Source: Kordia sp.
GTDB taxonomy: Bacteria; Bacteroidota; Bacteroidia; Flavobacteriales; Flavobacteriaceae
Length of the DNA stretch: 64,000 bases
Reading direction: 5' to 3'
NCBI RefSeq assembly: GCF_022447245.1
Contig: NZ_JAKVBC010000002.1
Span: 124,001 to 188,000 of the forward strand
Within the stretch, counting starts at the first letter, position 1. Each line of letters begins with the position of its first letter. A program made the position numbers and the translations under genes. The notes under the pieces were generated by a model. That model did not search any database and had not been told where the DNA came from. It worked only from the letters and a program-made list of their open reading frames with translations. Positions 1 to 7,651 of this stretch are shown here, in pieces.

Positions 1-1426
1 AAATCGCGCAATTCTTTATTACTACGTTTTAAATTTTCGAGCAATTCTTTATTTTCACTTTCGGCAGCAATCCTTCTTTCTAAATTCACTGCTTTTGTCA
101 ATTGAATAGAAACCAAATTGGCTACATTTTTCAGTAAGCGCAAATGCTCTTTTGTAAAAAAGTTCTTGGTAGAATGTTCGGAATCAATAACTCCCACGAC
201 TTCTCCTTTGATGATAATTGGCACTGAAATTTCTGAATAGCGTCTCATATCATCAACTACATAACGCTCATCTTTAGTTGTATCATGTACTAAAGCAGCT
301 TTTCCAGTTGCGCAACATTCCCTACTATTCCTTTTCCAAACGGAATGTATAGCTTATCAATAATTTCTTTGTTTTCATCAACTTTAGCACCGTAGCCAGC
401 TATTTGCTCTAATATATTTTCTTCTTTGTTGACTAAATACACTACACAATCTTCAAACTCTAAATCGCGAGCAGTTACATTCGCTATTTCCCAAGCAATA
501 TCATGAATGTTTAGTTTCCCAATAAAAGAGCGCGTTAAATTATTCAAAGTATTCAACATTAAACGTCTTTTATGTTTAACGGAAACATCTTCAACAAAAG
601 CTAACTGGTACTTCATTTTTCCATTACCATCTCGAACTCCAGTAACACTTGTCTTTGATAAAAATGAGGTTCCATCCTTTCGTTTGTACTTTTCTGTAAG
701 ACTGTAATGATCAATTTCTTTAGCAATCATTCTACTGTATAATCTTCTAGATTTCTCATGAGCATCTTCGTATGAAAGTGCATCTACAGGAGTTCCTAAA
801 AGTTCTTTATCAGTATATTGAATGAGTTTTTGAAACGCATTATTTGTTTTGATGATTTTTCGATCTTGTGCCAAAACAATTCCTAAAGTAGAGTTATCAA
901 CAATGGCTGCCAATTGCTCTTGCTGCTCCTCAAAGTTTACTGCATTTTCTTTAGATATGGTAATATCTCTTACAACGCCTTGCGCCGCTGTTATTTTCCC
1001 TTCTTCATTATAAATTAAGCTCGCATTAATCTGTACCCACTTTACTTCCTTATTCTTTGTAAAAATTCGCGCTTCATAATTTGTAAACGAACCTTTTTCA
1101 ATAAGTGCTGCGAAGGAATTCATTGCATACTCAAAGTCTTTACTGTAAATTAAATTGACAACGTTGATTGGTTCTTCTTTAATATCATATCCTATCAATT
1201 TGACTGCAGCATCATTCATTTTGATGACATTTCCCTTAGTATCCATGACAATAAAGGAATCGAGGATATTTTCAAAAAACGCATTGTATTCATGTGTTTT
1301 CGATTTGAGGGCTTCTTGTGTTTCTAGCAATTCGCTAGTACGGCTCAAGAGCAATTCTTCCGCTTTTTCACGGGCTCTTTTTTCGTTTTGGAGGGCTAGT
1401 TCAAGGGCTTGAATCTTATCTTTCAT
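1..1426 (-). pseudogene. PAS-PAS-GAF sensor kinase, frameshifted, C-terminus off the window
   Basis: Residues 1-47 form a charged coiled coil, followed by two PAS domains (about 48-165 and 170-285) and the start of a GAF domain. The frame stops at about 290 inside GAF. The next frame continues without interruption to the window edge, covering the rest of GAF (VHDTTKDERY, VPIIIKGEVVGVIDSEHS) and then NLKRSNKELRD, the usual lead-in to a HisKA domain in this phylum. One missing base near 304-313 explains the break; homologues read GNVA-x-TGKAAL there. The product would be a cytoplasmic histidine kinase; the response regulator upstream is a plausible partner. A real frameshift would remove the kinase domain. 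A sequencing error cannot be excluded because this is a single lesion. Confidence 0.75.
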
Positions 1427-1565
1427 TTAGAACGCAAATCTAGTTTCAAGGGATTTTCGCGTTTGAAGATAATAAATTCCAAATAATTTTCGGTCAATAA
1501 ACAAAATTAACCGATGAACTGCAATCTTGGTGCTTTAATTGGAATAAGAATTTTGAAATGCTTTT

Positions 1566-1979
1566 TTAGAATTCTATAACTTCATTTACCATCCAATAAT
1601 CAACTACACGCTGTATTTTTTTAATGTAGTCTTCATAACGTAATGGTTTGATAATGTAGCCTGCAATTCCGAGATTGTAGCTTTCCAACATATCTTGATG
1701 ATTGTTAGAAGTTGTTACGATGATTGCTGGAATGTAACGTAGATGTGAATCTTCTTTAAGTTCTTTTAGAAATTCAAGTCCATTCATCTTTGGCATATTT
1801 AAATCCAATAGGATAACATTAGGTAGCTCTTGTTTCTTTCGTAAGATATCAAGTGCTTCCTCTCCGTTCTTAGCCTCGAGTATTCTGTGAGTAAATCCTA
1901 ACTTTTTTAAAGATTTTTTAAACTTCAATACTTCGATCTCATCATCTTCGATGAATAAAAATGAAAGATTCTCTAACAT
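1566..1979 (-). CDS. single-domain response regulator (CheY/Rcp1-like)
   Basis: This 137-residue protein is one receiver domain with no output domain. The acidic pocket (EDDE, residues 11-14), the phospho-acceptor Asp59 in LLDLNMP, the conserved Thr in VTTS and the Lys in IIKPLRY are all present. The length and the sequence PKMNGLEFLKELK match Rcp1-type receivers that pair with PAS/GAF or phytochrome-like kinases. It lies 139 bp upstream of the frameshifted sensor kinase on the same strand, so the two probably form a two-component pair. If the kinase is truly truncated, this regulator has lost its local partner. Confidence 0.9.
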   Translation of the reverse strand: MLENLSFLFIEDDEIEVLKFKKSLKKLGFTHRILEAKNGEEALDILRKKQELPNVILLDLNMPKMNGLEFLKELKEDSHLRYIPAIIVTTSNNHQDMLESYNLGIAGYIIKPLRYEDYIKKIQRVVDYWMVNEVIEF

Positions 1980-2265
1980 TTGTTTAATTTATGGTTTTCA
2001 GCAATTAAAACGTAAATTTCCCGTTTATATGCGATATAGTTTAGTTCTTTCGATTAAATGATTTTTTAAGCAGGTTGAATGGTATTTATTCGTAGATTAG
2101 TGGTTTTCTGTTTTCTGCATTTTTTATGCTCTTTTTACCTCTGTTTGTGCTATTTTCTTAGAATAAACTTCCTTTCTATTTGATGATAACCTATTTTAAA
2201 TGTATCCAAATACTTTCCCAATAGATTTTTAAGAGCAAATTGACGGTTAATAGTGTCTCTATTTT

Positions 2266-2643
2266 TTATTGATATTTTGCCAATTCGGCTTGTTGTTTCT
2301 TAGTCATTCCTTTGACAACTAAATTGTACGATTCATCAACTAATTCTTTGATAAAATTATTTGGCAATTCGCCATGATATAATTCAATAGTATTCCAATG
2401 CTTTTTACTCATGTGATAGCCAGGTTTGATACTATCATATTCACCTCTAAGTTCTTCTGCCTTTTCAGGATCGCATTTTAAATTAACAGATGGAATACCT
2501 TCCTCCCATTTTTTTAAAGATGTTAAGGCGAACATTTTCCCTAAAACTTTAAAAACCAATGTATCTTGATCAAAAGGAAATTCTTCTGTAACTGCTGGTT
2601 TTTTAATACAAAATTCGCGAAGTAATTCTATGTCCATAAACAC
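2266..2643 (-). CDS. MmcQ/YjbR family protein
   Basis: The 125-residue protein matches the YjbR (CyaY-like fold) family by overall pattern: an N-terminal segment with TEEFPFDQDTLVFKV, then GKMFAL, a central SVNLKCDPEKAEELR, the PGYHMSKKHWNTI block and a C-terminal helix ending in a lysine-rich tail. Members are small and probably bind DNA in a non-specific way, but no biochemical role is established. MFMDIELL gives two start choices, Met1 or Met3; the difference is two residues. It stands alone, with about 290 bp of AT-rich DNA without a recognisable gene downstream (1980-2265). Confidence 0.85.
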   Translation of the reverse strand: MFMDIELLREFCIKKPAVTEEFPFDQDTLVFKVLGKMFALTSLKKWEEGIPSVNLKCDPEKAEELRGEYDSIKPGYHMSKKHWNTIELYHGELPNNFIKELVDESYNLVVKGMTKKQQAELAKYQ

Positions 2644-2704
2644 TATTTGCTGACAAGATATAAAAATCTTATCAACAGAGGAAGCTTTGGAAAATGATTA
2701 AAGA

Positions 2705-2842
2705 TTATGCATTAATATCTGTGTGATCATGCATTCCTTTTCTTTTGTTTTTTTGCTTAGGTGTCGCCTTTTGAATAGGAGCGATATCTAAGCTTACAAG
2801 AACATCATTTAGATAATAAATTACTTTATCAATTAGTGACAT
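2705..2842 (-). CDS. small hypothetical protein (45 aa)
   Basis: An ATG at 2842 opens a 45-codon frame (MSLIDKVIYYLNDVLVSL...) with an amphipathic N-terminal half and a basic tail (KQKNKRKGMHDHTDINA). It starts after an A/T-rich stretch typical of translation starts in this phylum and stays open to a TAA at 2705. I do not recognise a family. Coding status rests only on the clean frame and sensible composition, so it could be a chance frame. Confidence 0.4.
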   Translation of the reverse strand: MSLIDKVIYYLNDVLVSLDIAPIQKATPKQKNKRKGMHDHTDINA

Positions 2843-3024
2843 CTTATTGTTATTTTAGGTTGGGACAAATATACAGCAAGAATGTGTAAAAGAAGGTTAT
2901 ATTTTGTTTAAATCAATATAAAATTTCGATAAAATATAGGATTTTAAGACAAATAGTCTACAAAAATACTAGAGAAATTGTTTTTCAATGTCAAAAACGT
3001 GAATTCCAATCTTTTAAAAAATAA

Positions 3025-3669
3025 CTAAGAATTGTTCTTTTTCAAGTGATTAACCTCATCTGCGGGAAGTGTTATCTCTGAATAATCTAATGTCCAACCA
3101 ATTGTTTCCACAATTTTTTGAATGACTAAAACAGCATTCAAAGCTTCTTGTTTTGCTGTAATTAACAAACCACTTTCAGGAACTTTATCAATGATGTGTT
3201 GTTTTGCTTGTTGGTTGAGTTTGGTTAAATCATCAGCACTAAATTTATTGAACAATCCATCTTTTATATCATAATATGTAAAGTCGGTTTCTATTGTTAA
3301 AATTTCTGGTTGCGGCACATAAACAATTCGTATAGTTTTATTGTTTTTATCAGCTTCTAAACGTATCTTTTTTAAATCATATCCAACGCTAGCTCTGGCT
3401 TTAATTACAATTAGCGCCCGCTTTTTACTAGAAATCATTCGTAAAAAATGTTCTGATTTATCTTCATAATGATAAATCTCACTAAAATCACCTTCTACTG
3501 ATGTGAGTTTACACACATTTTTAATTTTGTCTAAAAGCAAATGTGCCTGTTGCGTGATGCGCTTCTCCGATTGTCTTTTACCTATATAATCATACACAAA
3601 GTACGATACAATTCCTCCGATTAATACTGCTAAAAATATATCCATATACAAGCGATTAACAAAAACCAT
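3025..3669 (-). CDS. DUF4230 domain-containing membrane-anchored protein
   Basis: The 214-residue protein has one N-terminal membrane helix (about residues 8-27, IFLAVLIGGIVSYFVYDYI), then a soluble DUF4230 domain. Family features are the KNVCKLTSVEGDFSEIYHYED block, RALIVIKARASVGYDLKKI, and the C-terminal AKQEALNAVLVIQKIVETIGW. The topology suggests an anchor in the inner membrane with the domain outside. The function of DUF4230 is unknown. The start may be Met9 (MDIFLAV) instead of Met1. It is a single-gene unit between other small genes. Confidence 0.85.
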   Translation of the reverse strand: MVFVNRLYMDIFLAVLIGGIVSYFVYDYIGKRQSEKRITQQAHLLLDKIKNVCKLTSVEGDFSEIYHYEDKSEHFLRMISSKKRALIVIKARASVGYDLKKIRLEADKNNKTIRIVYVPQPEILTIETDFTYYDIKDGLFNKFSADDLTKLNQQAKQHIIDKVPESGLLITAKQEALNAVLVIQKIVETIGWTLDYSEITLPADEVNHLKKNNS

Positions 3670-3759
3670 TCCTGATTTGCATGCTAGTAAATGTACTGTA
3701 ATTTTAAATGATAGTACTAATAGAAATAAGATTGCATGTAAAGTATGACAAAAAAGAAC

Positions 3760-4020
3760 TTACGTTATTCCTAATATTCGATTTCGCGCTTGCTCGGTTT
3801 CTCTAATATCTTCTTGTGTACGGACAAATAACTCAATGATGGCATTTTCAATATCTTCATTTTCGTTTAATCCATTAAATACATTTCGGATCATAGACGA
3901 GCCATAAGGCTTATCATTTCTGCTAGTTACTTTTTTCTCTTTTAATATTTTTAGCACACCATCTGTATAATGATATCCCAACACTTCCTTGAGTTTTTTA
4001 CGCTGTTCTTTTCGTATCAT
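3760..4020 (-). CDS. hypothetical protein, 86 aa
   Basis: A short, charged, mostly helical protein (MIRKEQRKKLKEVLG...LGIT). The segment from about residue 11 to 55 (GYHYTDGVLKILKEKKVTSRNDKPYGSSMIRNVFNG) looks like a small helix-turn-helix-type DNA-binding unit of the kind linked to phage or plasmid regulators in Flavobacteriaceae, but I cannot assign a family. It is divergent from the two phage-repressor-like genes that begin 140 bp away, and the shared intergenic region could serve both. Confidence 0.7.
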   Translation of the reverse strand: MIRKEQRKKLKEVLGYHYTDGVLKILKEKKVTSRNDKPYGSSMIRNVFNGLNENEDIENAIIELFVRTQEDIRETEQARNRILGIT

Positions 4021-4108
4021 ATGTATACCTATCGTTTTATAATTAGTAAATTGCTAAATTAATGTCGCTTTTATGACACACATTATAGAGCTTACAGTAT
4101 AATATTAC

Positions 4109-4138
4109 AAACTATTTTCTACATAAAGAAACTTTATG
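4109..4138 (+). promoter_or_regulatory. shared upstream motif plus palindrome before HTH gene 1
   Basis: The 13-mer AAACTATTTTCTA (4109-4121) is directly followed by the inverted repeat CATAAAG-aaa-CTTTATG (4122-4138). The same 13-mer followed by a different inverted repeat lies in front of the paralogous gene at 4770-4803. This suggests an autoregulatory operator; binding is inferred, not shown. Confidence 0.45.
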
Positions 4139-4158
4139 CTGAAAAATTTAGTAAAACG

Positions 4159-4584
4159 ATTAAAATAATCGACAGAATTATCATCTTTATCAAGCATAAA
4201 AACCTCAGTATGCGCGAGTTTGATACGTCAATAAACGTAGGAAATGGCTATATAAGCAAGCAATCGAAATCTAGCGCCTCTGTAGGCAGTGATGTATTAG
4301 AGAGGATAATCGACACGTATCCAGATTTAAGTCCGCTTTGGCTACTAACTGGAAAAGGCACTATTATTATTGAAGTAGTTGATAAAAAGAATACTGACGA
4401 TACAAAAAATACAAACAAAGCAAATGAAACTCCATTTATCTATAACACCTTCGATGAAATTATTGAATCAAAAATAGAATGCATAGTTGCACGTCAATTG
4501 AAAACTTTTGGCGACAAACTTGAAAATATTCCTACTTTAGAAAAAATCAGTGACGAAATTCAGAAGAGTTTTAATAAAAATTAA
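4159..4584 (+). CDS. phage-repressor-like HTH protein, copy 1 (no ATG at the homologous start)
   Basis: This is a paralogue of the gene at 4821, with an N-terminal helix-turn-helix domain and the hallmark YPDLSPLWLLTGKG, seen in CI-like repressors of Flavobacteriaceae. The C-terminal half is a charged helix (DEIIESKIECIVARQL...) shared with the paralogue. In the paralogue the protein begins MKIIDRI; here the aligned codon is ATT (4159-4161) before KIIDRII, and no ATG, GTG or TTG lies in frame until 4210. Starting at 4210 (MREFDTS) would remove the first helix of the HTH. Either an ATT start is used, as known for infC, or the gene has lost its start codon. Confidence 0.65.
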   Translation: MKIIDRIIIFIKHKNLSMREFDTSINVGNGYISKQSKSSASVGSDVLERIIDTYPDLSPLWLLTGKGTIIIEVVDKKNTDDTKNTNKANETPFIYNTFDEIIESKIECIVARQLKTFGDKLENIPTLEKISDEIQKSFNKN

Positions 4585-4615
4585 TGATTAATAAGTAGGA
4601 ACGCTATGTGATTTT

Positions 4616-4645
4616 TTGAGAATCATTGAGAATCATTGAGAATCA
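4616..4645. repeat. tandem repeat, 3 x 10 bp
   Basis: The 10-mer TTGAGAATCA occurs three times head to tail between the two paralogous HTH genes. It could be a slippage product or a binding-site array; nothing distinguishes these. Confidence 0.7.
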
Positions 4646-4769
4646 ACGGTATACAATTCCTGTCTTTTCCAGAAAAAATTCTATAAATAATGTAAAATGT
4701 GTATATTTACTAGATGACTCATTTGTGCTGATTTACTGTCAGTTTAAGTGACGTTTTTAAATTTAAAAA

Positions 4770-4803
4770 AAACTATTTTCTATGAAAATTGATTTTTTCA
4801 TAG
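4770..4803 (+). promoter_or_regulatory. shared upstream motif plus palindrome before HTH gene 2
   Basis: AAACTATTTTCTA (4770-4782) is followed by the inverted repeat CTATGAAAA / TTTTCATAG (arms 4780-4788 and 4795-4803), 17 bp before the start codon. It mirrors the arrangement upstream of copy 1 and is a candidate self-binding operator. Confidence 0.45.
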
Positions 4804-4820
4804 TTTAATTTCCATATACA

Positions 4821-5213
4821 ATGAAGATAATCGACAGAATCATTCAATTTATTAAGTATAAAAATATGAGCATGAGAGCCTTTGATATCTCTATAAAAGT
4901 AGGAAATGGCTATACGAGTAAGCAATCAAAATCAGGCGCTTCTATTGGAAGTGATGTTTTAGAGAGAATAATCGATACGTATCCAGATCTTAATCCTCTT
5001 TGGTTGATTACAGGAAAAGGCGATATGACACTACCTGTTAAGAAATCTGGAGAACCACTTCCAGATTATGGAGAAACCATTGATGAAATTTTAGAAAATA
5101 AAATCAAACGAATCGTTCAAGAGCAACTCAAAGAATTCAGTGACAAGTTGGAATCTTTTCCAACCTTGGATCAAATTAGTAAAGAAATTAAGAAGAATTT
5201 ACGAGGCGAGTAG
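4821..5213 (+). CDS. phage-repressor-like HTH protein, copy 2
   Basis: A 130-residue protein: HTH at about residues 1-60 (MKIIDRIIQFIKYKNMSMRA, then KVGNGYTSKQSKSGASIGSD) ending in YPDLNPLWLITGKGD, then a linker and a charged C-terminal helix (DEILENKIKRIVQEQLKEF). This pattern is common for CI-type repressor domains in Flavobacteriaceae, here without a peptidase domain, so it is not a LexA-like self-cleaving repressor. It is about 65% identical by eye to copy 1. No phage structural genes are nearby, so the pair look like domesticated regulators. Its stop is directly followed by the stop of the convergent cyclase gene. Confidence 0.85.
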   Translation: MKIIDRIIQFIKYKNMSMRAFDISIKVGNGYTSKQSKSGASIGSDVLERIIDTYPDLNPLWLITGKGDMTLPVKKSGEPLPDYGETIDEILENKIKRIVQEQLKEFSDKLESFPTLDQISKEIKKNLRGE

Positions 5214-5963
5214 TTACTTGATTATTTTATACAAAATTGGCTTGCTTGGCGTAGCATCATTTTCAAACGGCGCAATTTGAATATTTATATAATACGCTCC
5301 ATCTTCAATAGTATTTGCTACATAAATAAATTCTGTAATAGTAGCATCCATACGAATATTTCCTGAGGTATTCCAAAAAGCATTATGCGCTAGCAATTCT
5401 CCTCCATCTTTTTCTTTATCGACACTTGGCAAATCAAGCAGCAAATGTTTGATTCCTTTCTCGCGTAGATATATTGCCGCAGCTTCTTCTAAATATGGCG
5501 GATTCGTATTCGAGTACTGTCGTTGCTTTTTTTCATCAAAATTAGGCAATGTACGAAGAACAATGGCTTCACGCTTTTTATTCCCTATATTCATTTGTAA
5601 TTGCTTCTTTGAAATCACAAAATCATCTCCTTTTTTTTCAGGAACAACCGTGATCAATTCCGCATAGAAGAAAAATTGCGTTAAATTTTGATTGACAGAG
5701 TATACTTCTTGCGTAATATGCCCAACACATTCGGTATGTGTTCCATGTGAGTGCGGATTAAAATAAATATTATTAAAGTTAACATTACCGCCTTCTTTCA
5801 CGCTTCCAACCCAATTATCTAGTCGTACTGGTTCAATTTTTGGTGCTCCAAGATACCATGCATTAACATTGTCTTTAGAAGCTCGTAATGGAATGGAAAT
5901 ATCAAGCGGTTTAGATAAATCTATTTGATGTTTGGTTGTTTTACGTAGAATTGTACAAATCAT
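5214..5963 (-). CDS. cyclase family protein (kynurenine formamidase-like metal hydrolase)
   Basis: The 249-residue protein belongs to the cyclase/KynB superfamily. The metal-binding signature HSHGTHTECVGH (residues 71-82) matches the family HxGTHxD/E pattern; LSKPLDISIPL at the N-terminus and LLLDLPSVDKEKDGG in the C-terminal half are also typical. Members hydrolyse amide or lactam bonds such as N-formylkynurenine. No tryptophan-degradation genes are nearby, so the substrate is unknown. It is a single cytoplasmic enzyme (no signal peptide), convergent with the HTH gene with no gap. Confidence 0.85.
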   Translation of the reverse strand: MICTILRKTTKHQIDLSKPLDISIPLRASKDNVNAWYLGAPKIEPVRLDNWVGSVKEGGNVNFNNIYFNPHSHGTHTECVGHITQEVYSVNQNLTQFFFYAELITVVPEKKGDDFVISKKQLQMNIGNKKREAIVLRTLPNFDEKKQRQYSNTNPPYLEEAAAIYLREKGIKHLLLDLPSVDKEKDGGELLAHNAFWNTSGNIRMDATITEFIYVANTIEDGAYYINIQIAPFENDATPSKPILYKIIK

Positions 5964-6188
5964 AACACAAAAATACGAATTGATTTTTTCTTACCTTGAC
6001 AAAGTGTATAAAAAGCCTTTTTACCATAAAAAATCATTTCTTTTTGCTTGGGTATTATTTCTACTATCACTGGTATTTTCTATATGGCTTTTACAAGAAA
6101 ATGGTCCTTAAGATTTATTTACATTTCTATTTATCAGATTGCCTCATCATATTATTTTTGCAATTACTCTTGTATTCGCAGGACAAGA

Positions 6189-7313
6189 TTAAACTTTGAA
6201 AAAATCTGCTGCAATTCCGTCACATAAAAACTTTCCTTTTTGTGTTGTTTTGATAAGATTTCCTTCTGTTTGAATCGTTTTTTCTTTTACGTGGATTTCT
6301 GCTATTTTATGTGTATGCTGCAGATAGCTTTCTCCAAATTCTTGTTGAATATACTCCAGAGAAATTCCCCAAACAGTGCGCAAACTTGTCATTACATATT
6401 CGTTGTACTGATCGTTTATGGAAAGTTGTTCTGAAGTGAGTGGAAGTATATTTTCTGCTATACTTTTTATGTATTTGGTATTGTTTGACACATTCCAGCT
6501 TCTTGTGCTTTTTTGAAACGAATGTGCACTTGGTCCAATTCCAAGATAACTTGCACCTTTCCAATACGAAGTATTGTGTTTTGAAAAGTAATTCGGTTTT
6601 CCAAAGTTTGAGATTTCATAATGTATGAATCCTTGTTTTTCGGTAGCTTCAACCAATTCATTGAAGTGTGCTAAAGATGCCTCTTCAGAAATGGCAGGAT
6701 ATTTTCCTTGCCGGATAAATTTTTCCAATGCCGTTTTTGGCTCTACCGTAAGTGCATAACTTGAAATATGATGGATACCATAATTAAAAACCGTTTCCAT
6801 GTTCGTTTTCCACTGTTTCATGGTCATATTTGGAATTCCGTAAATCAAATCAATGGTAATATTATCAAAATGTTGTGTCGCAAATTCTAAGCATTTTTTT
6901 GCTTCTTCACTATTATGCGCACGATTCATCAAGGATAAATGCTCATCATAAAACGACTGAATTCCTATACTCAATCGATTTACGGATGATTTTGCCAAAT
7001 CGATAATTTTGGCTTCCGTTAAGTCATCTGGATTTGCTTCCAAGGTAATTTCTGGAGTATTAGATACCTTGTAATATTGGTTAACCGTTTGCAAAATTCC
7101 ATTGATTTCTTCTAATGAAAGTACACTTGGAGTTCCTCCACCAAAATATATAGTTTCAACAAGTGTACCTTCCAATGCTGTTTTACGCAATTGTAATTCT
7201 CGCTTGAGCGCGTGCAATAGTTGATCTTTCTTAGCCAAAGACGTAGAAAAATGAAAATCGCAATAATGACATGCTTGCTTACAAAATGGTATATGTATAT
7301 AAATTCCTGCTAT
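6189..7313 (-). CDS. hemW: radical SAM HemW-like protein (ATA start)
   Basis: Read from 7313, the protein begins (I/M)AGIYIHIPFCKQACHYCDFH, containing the radical-SAM CxxxCxxC cluster motif, then IYFGGGTPSVL, EANPDDLT, LSIGIQSF, and the HemW C-terminal region: 374 residues, the expected size. Homologues start MAGIYIHIPFC; here the first codon is ATA, with no ATG, GTG or TTG upstream in frame before a stop. A TTG at 7238 would give a protein without the iron-sulfur motif. HemW is a heme chaperone, often misnamed coproporphyrinogen oxidase, that carries heme to membrane proteins. The ATG-to-ATA change probably lowers expression strongly. Confidence 0.85.
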   Translation of the reverse strand: MAGIYIHIPFCKQACHYCDFHFSTSLAKKDQLLHALKRELQLRKTALEGTLVETIYFGGGTPSVLSLEEINGILQTVNQYYKVSNTPEITLEANPDDLTEAKIIDLAKSSVNRLSIGIQSFYDEHLSLMNRAHNSEEAKKCLEFATQHFDNITIDLIYGIPNMTMKQWKTNMETVFNYGIHHISSYALTVEPKTALEKFIRQGKYPAISEEASLAHFNELVEATEKQGFIHYEISNFGKPNYFSKHNTSYWKGASYLGIGPSAHSFQKSTRSWNVSNNTKYIKSIAENILPLTSEQLSINDQYNEYVMTSLRTVWGISLEYIQQEFGESYLQHTHKIAEIHVKEKTIQTEGNLIKTTQKGKFLCDGIAADFFKV

Positions 7314-7335
7314 AACTACTAATGTATTTTAATTA

Positions 7336-7630
7336 CTACGAGCAAGACATCAAAAGTCTTATGATTGTTATTGCAAAAATAACAATTCATATAATCATAC
7401 GTAATGGAGAAGCCAGTTTTTCGTCCTATATTTCCTCAAGAAAACCTTCTGAGGCTAATACTTCTAGCTTCTGTTTTTGTAATTCGTTCTTCTTCCTTAT
7501 TATCCTTCTCATAATCTGTACAATTAGTGACAAAAGTTGGTTTTTGAACGGTAAGTCCGCAGACAATTCCTTGTGAAGAAGAAAATTTTCTGTTGGTAGA
7601 TACTTTACATAATTCTAATTAGGCACTCAT
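7336..7630 (-). pseudogene. decayed small Cys-rich membrane protein gene
   Basis: Read from the ATG at 7630: MSA-stop, then LELCKVSTNRKF, SQGIVCGLTVQKPTF and TNCTDYEKDNKEE, a pattern I recognise from small flavobacterial proteins (C..C.NRKF....GIICGLT). After a one-base loss near 7487 the next frame gives NELQKQKLEVLASEGFLEEI-stop-DEKLASPLRMII-stop-IVIFAITIIRLLMSCS, ending in a membrane helix. Lesions seen: TAA at codon 4 (7619-7621), one frameshift, an in-frame TAG and an in-frame TGA (probably from TGG). The first CxxC cysteine pair also reads CxxS. It fills the gap between hemW and the LRR gene. Confidence 0.7.
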
Positions 7631-7651
7631 AATTAGCTGTTTTTTAGCTAA

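Noticed and set aside
7322-7576. 84-codon plus-strand frame
   Set aside because: It is antisense to the decayed Cys-rich gene on the minus strand, which explains the sequence better.
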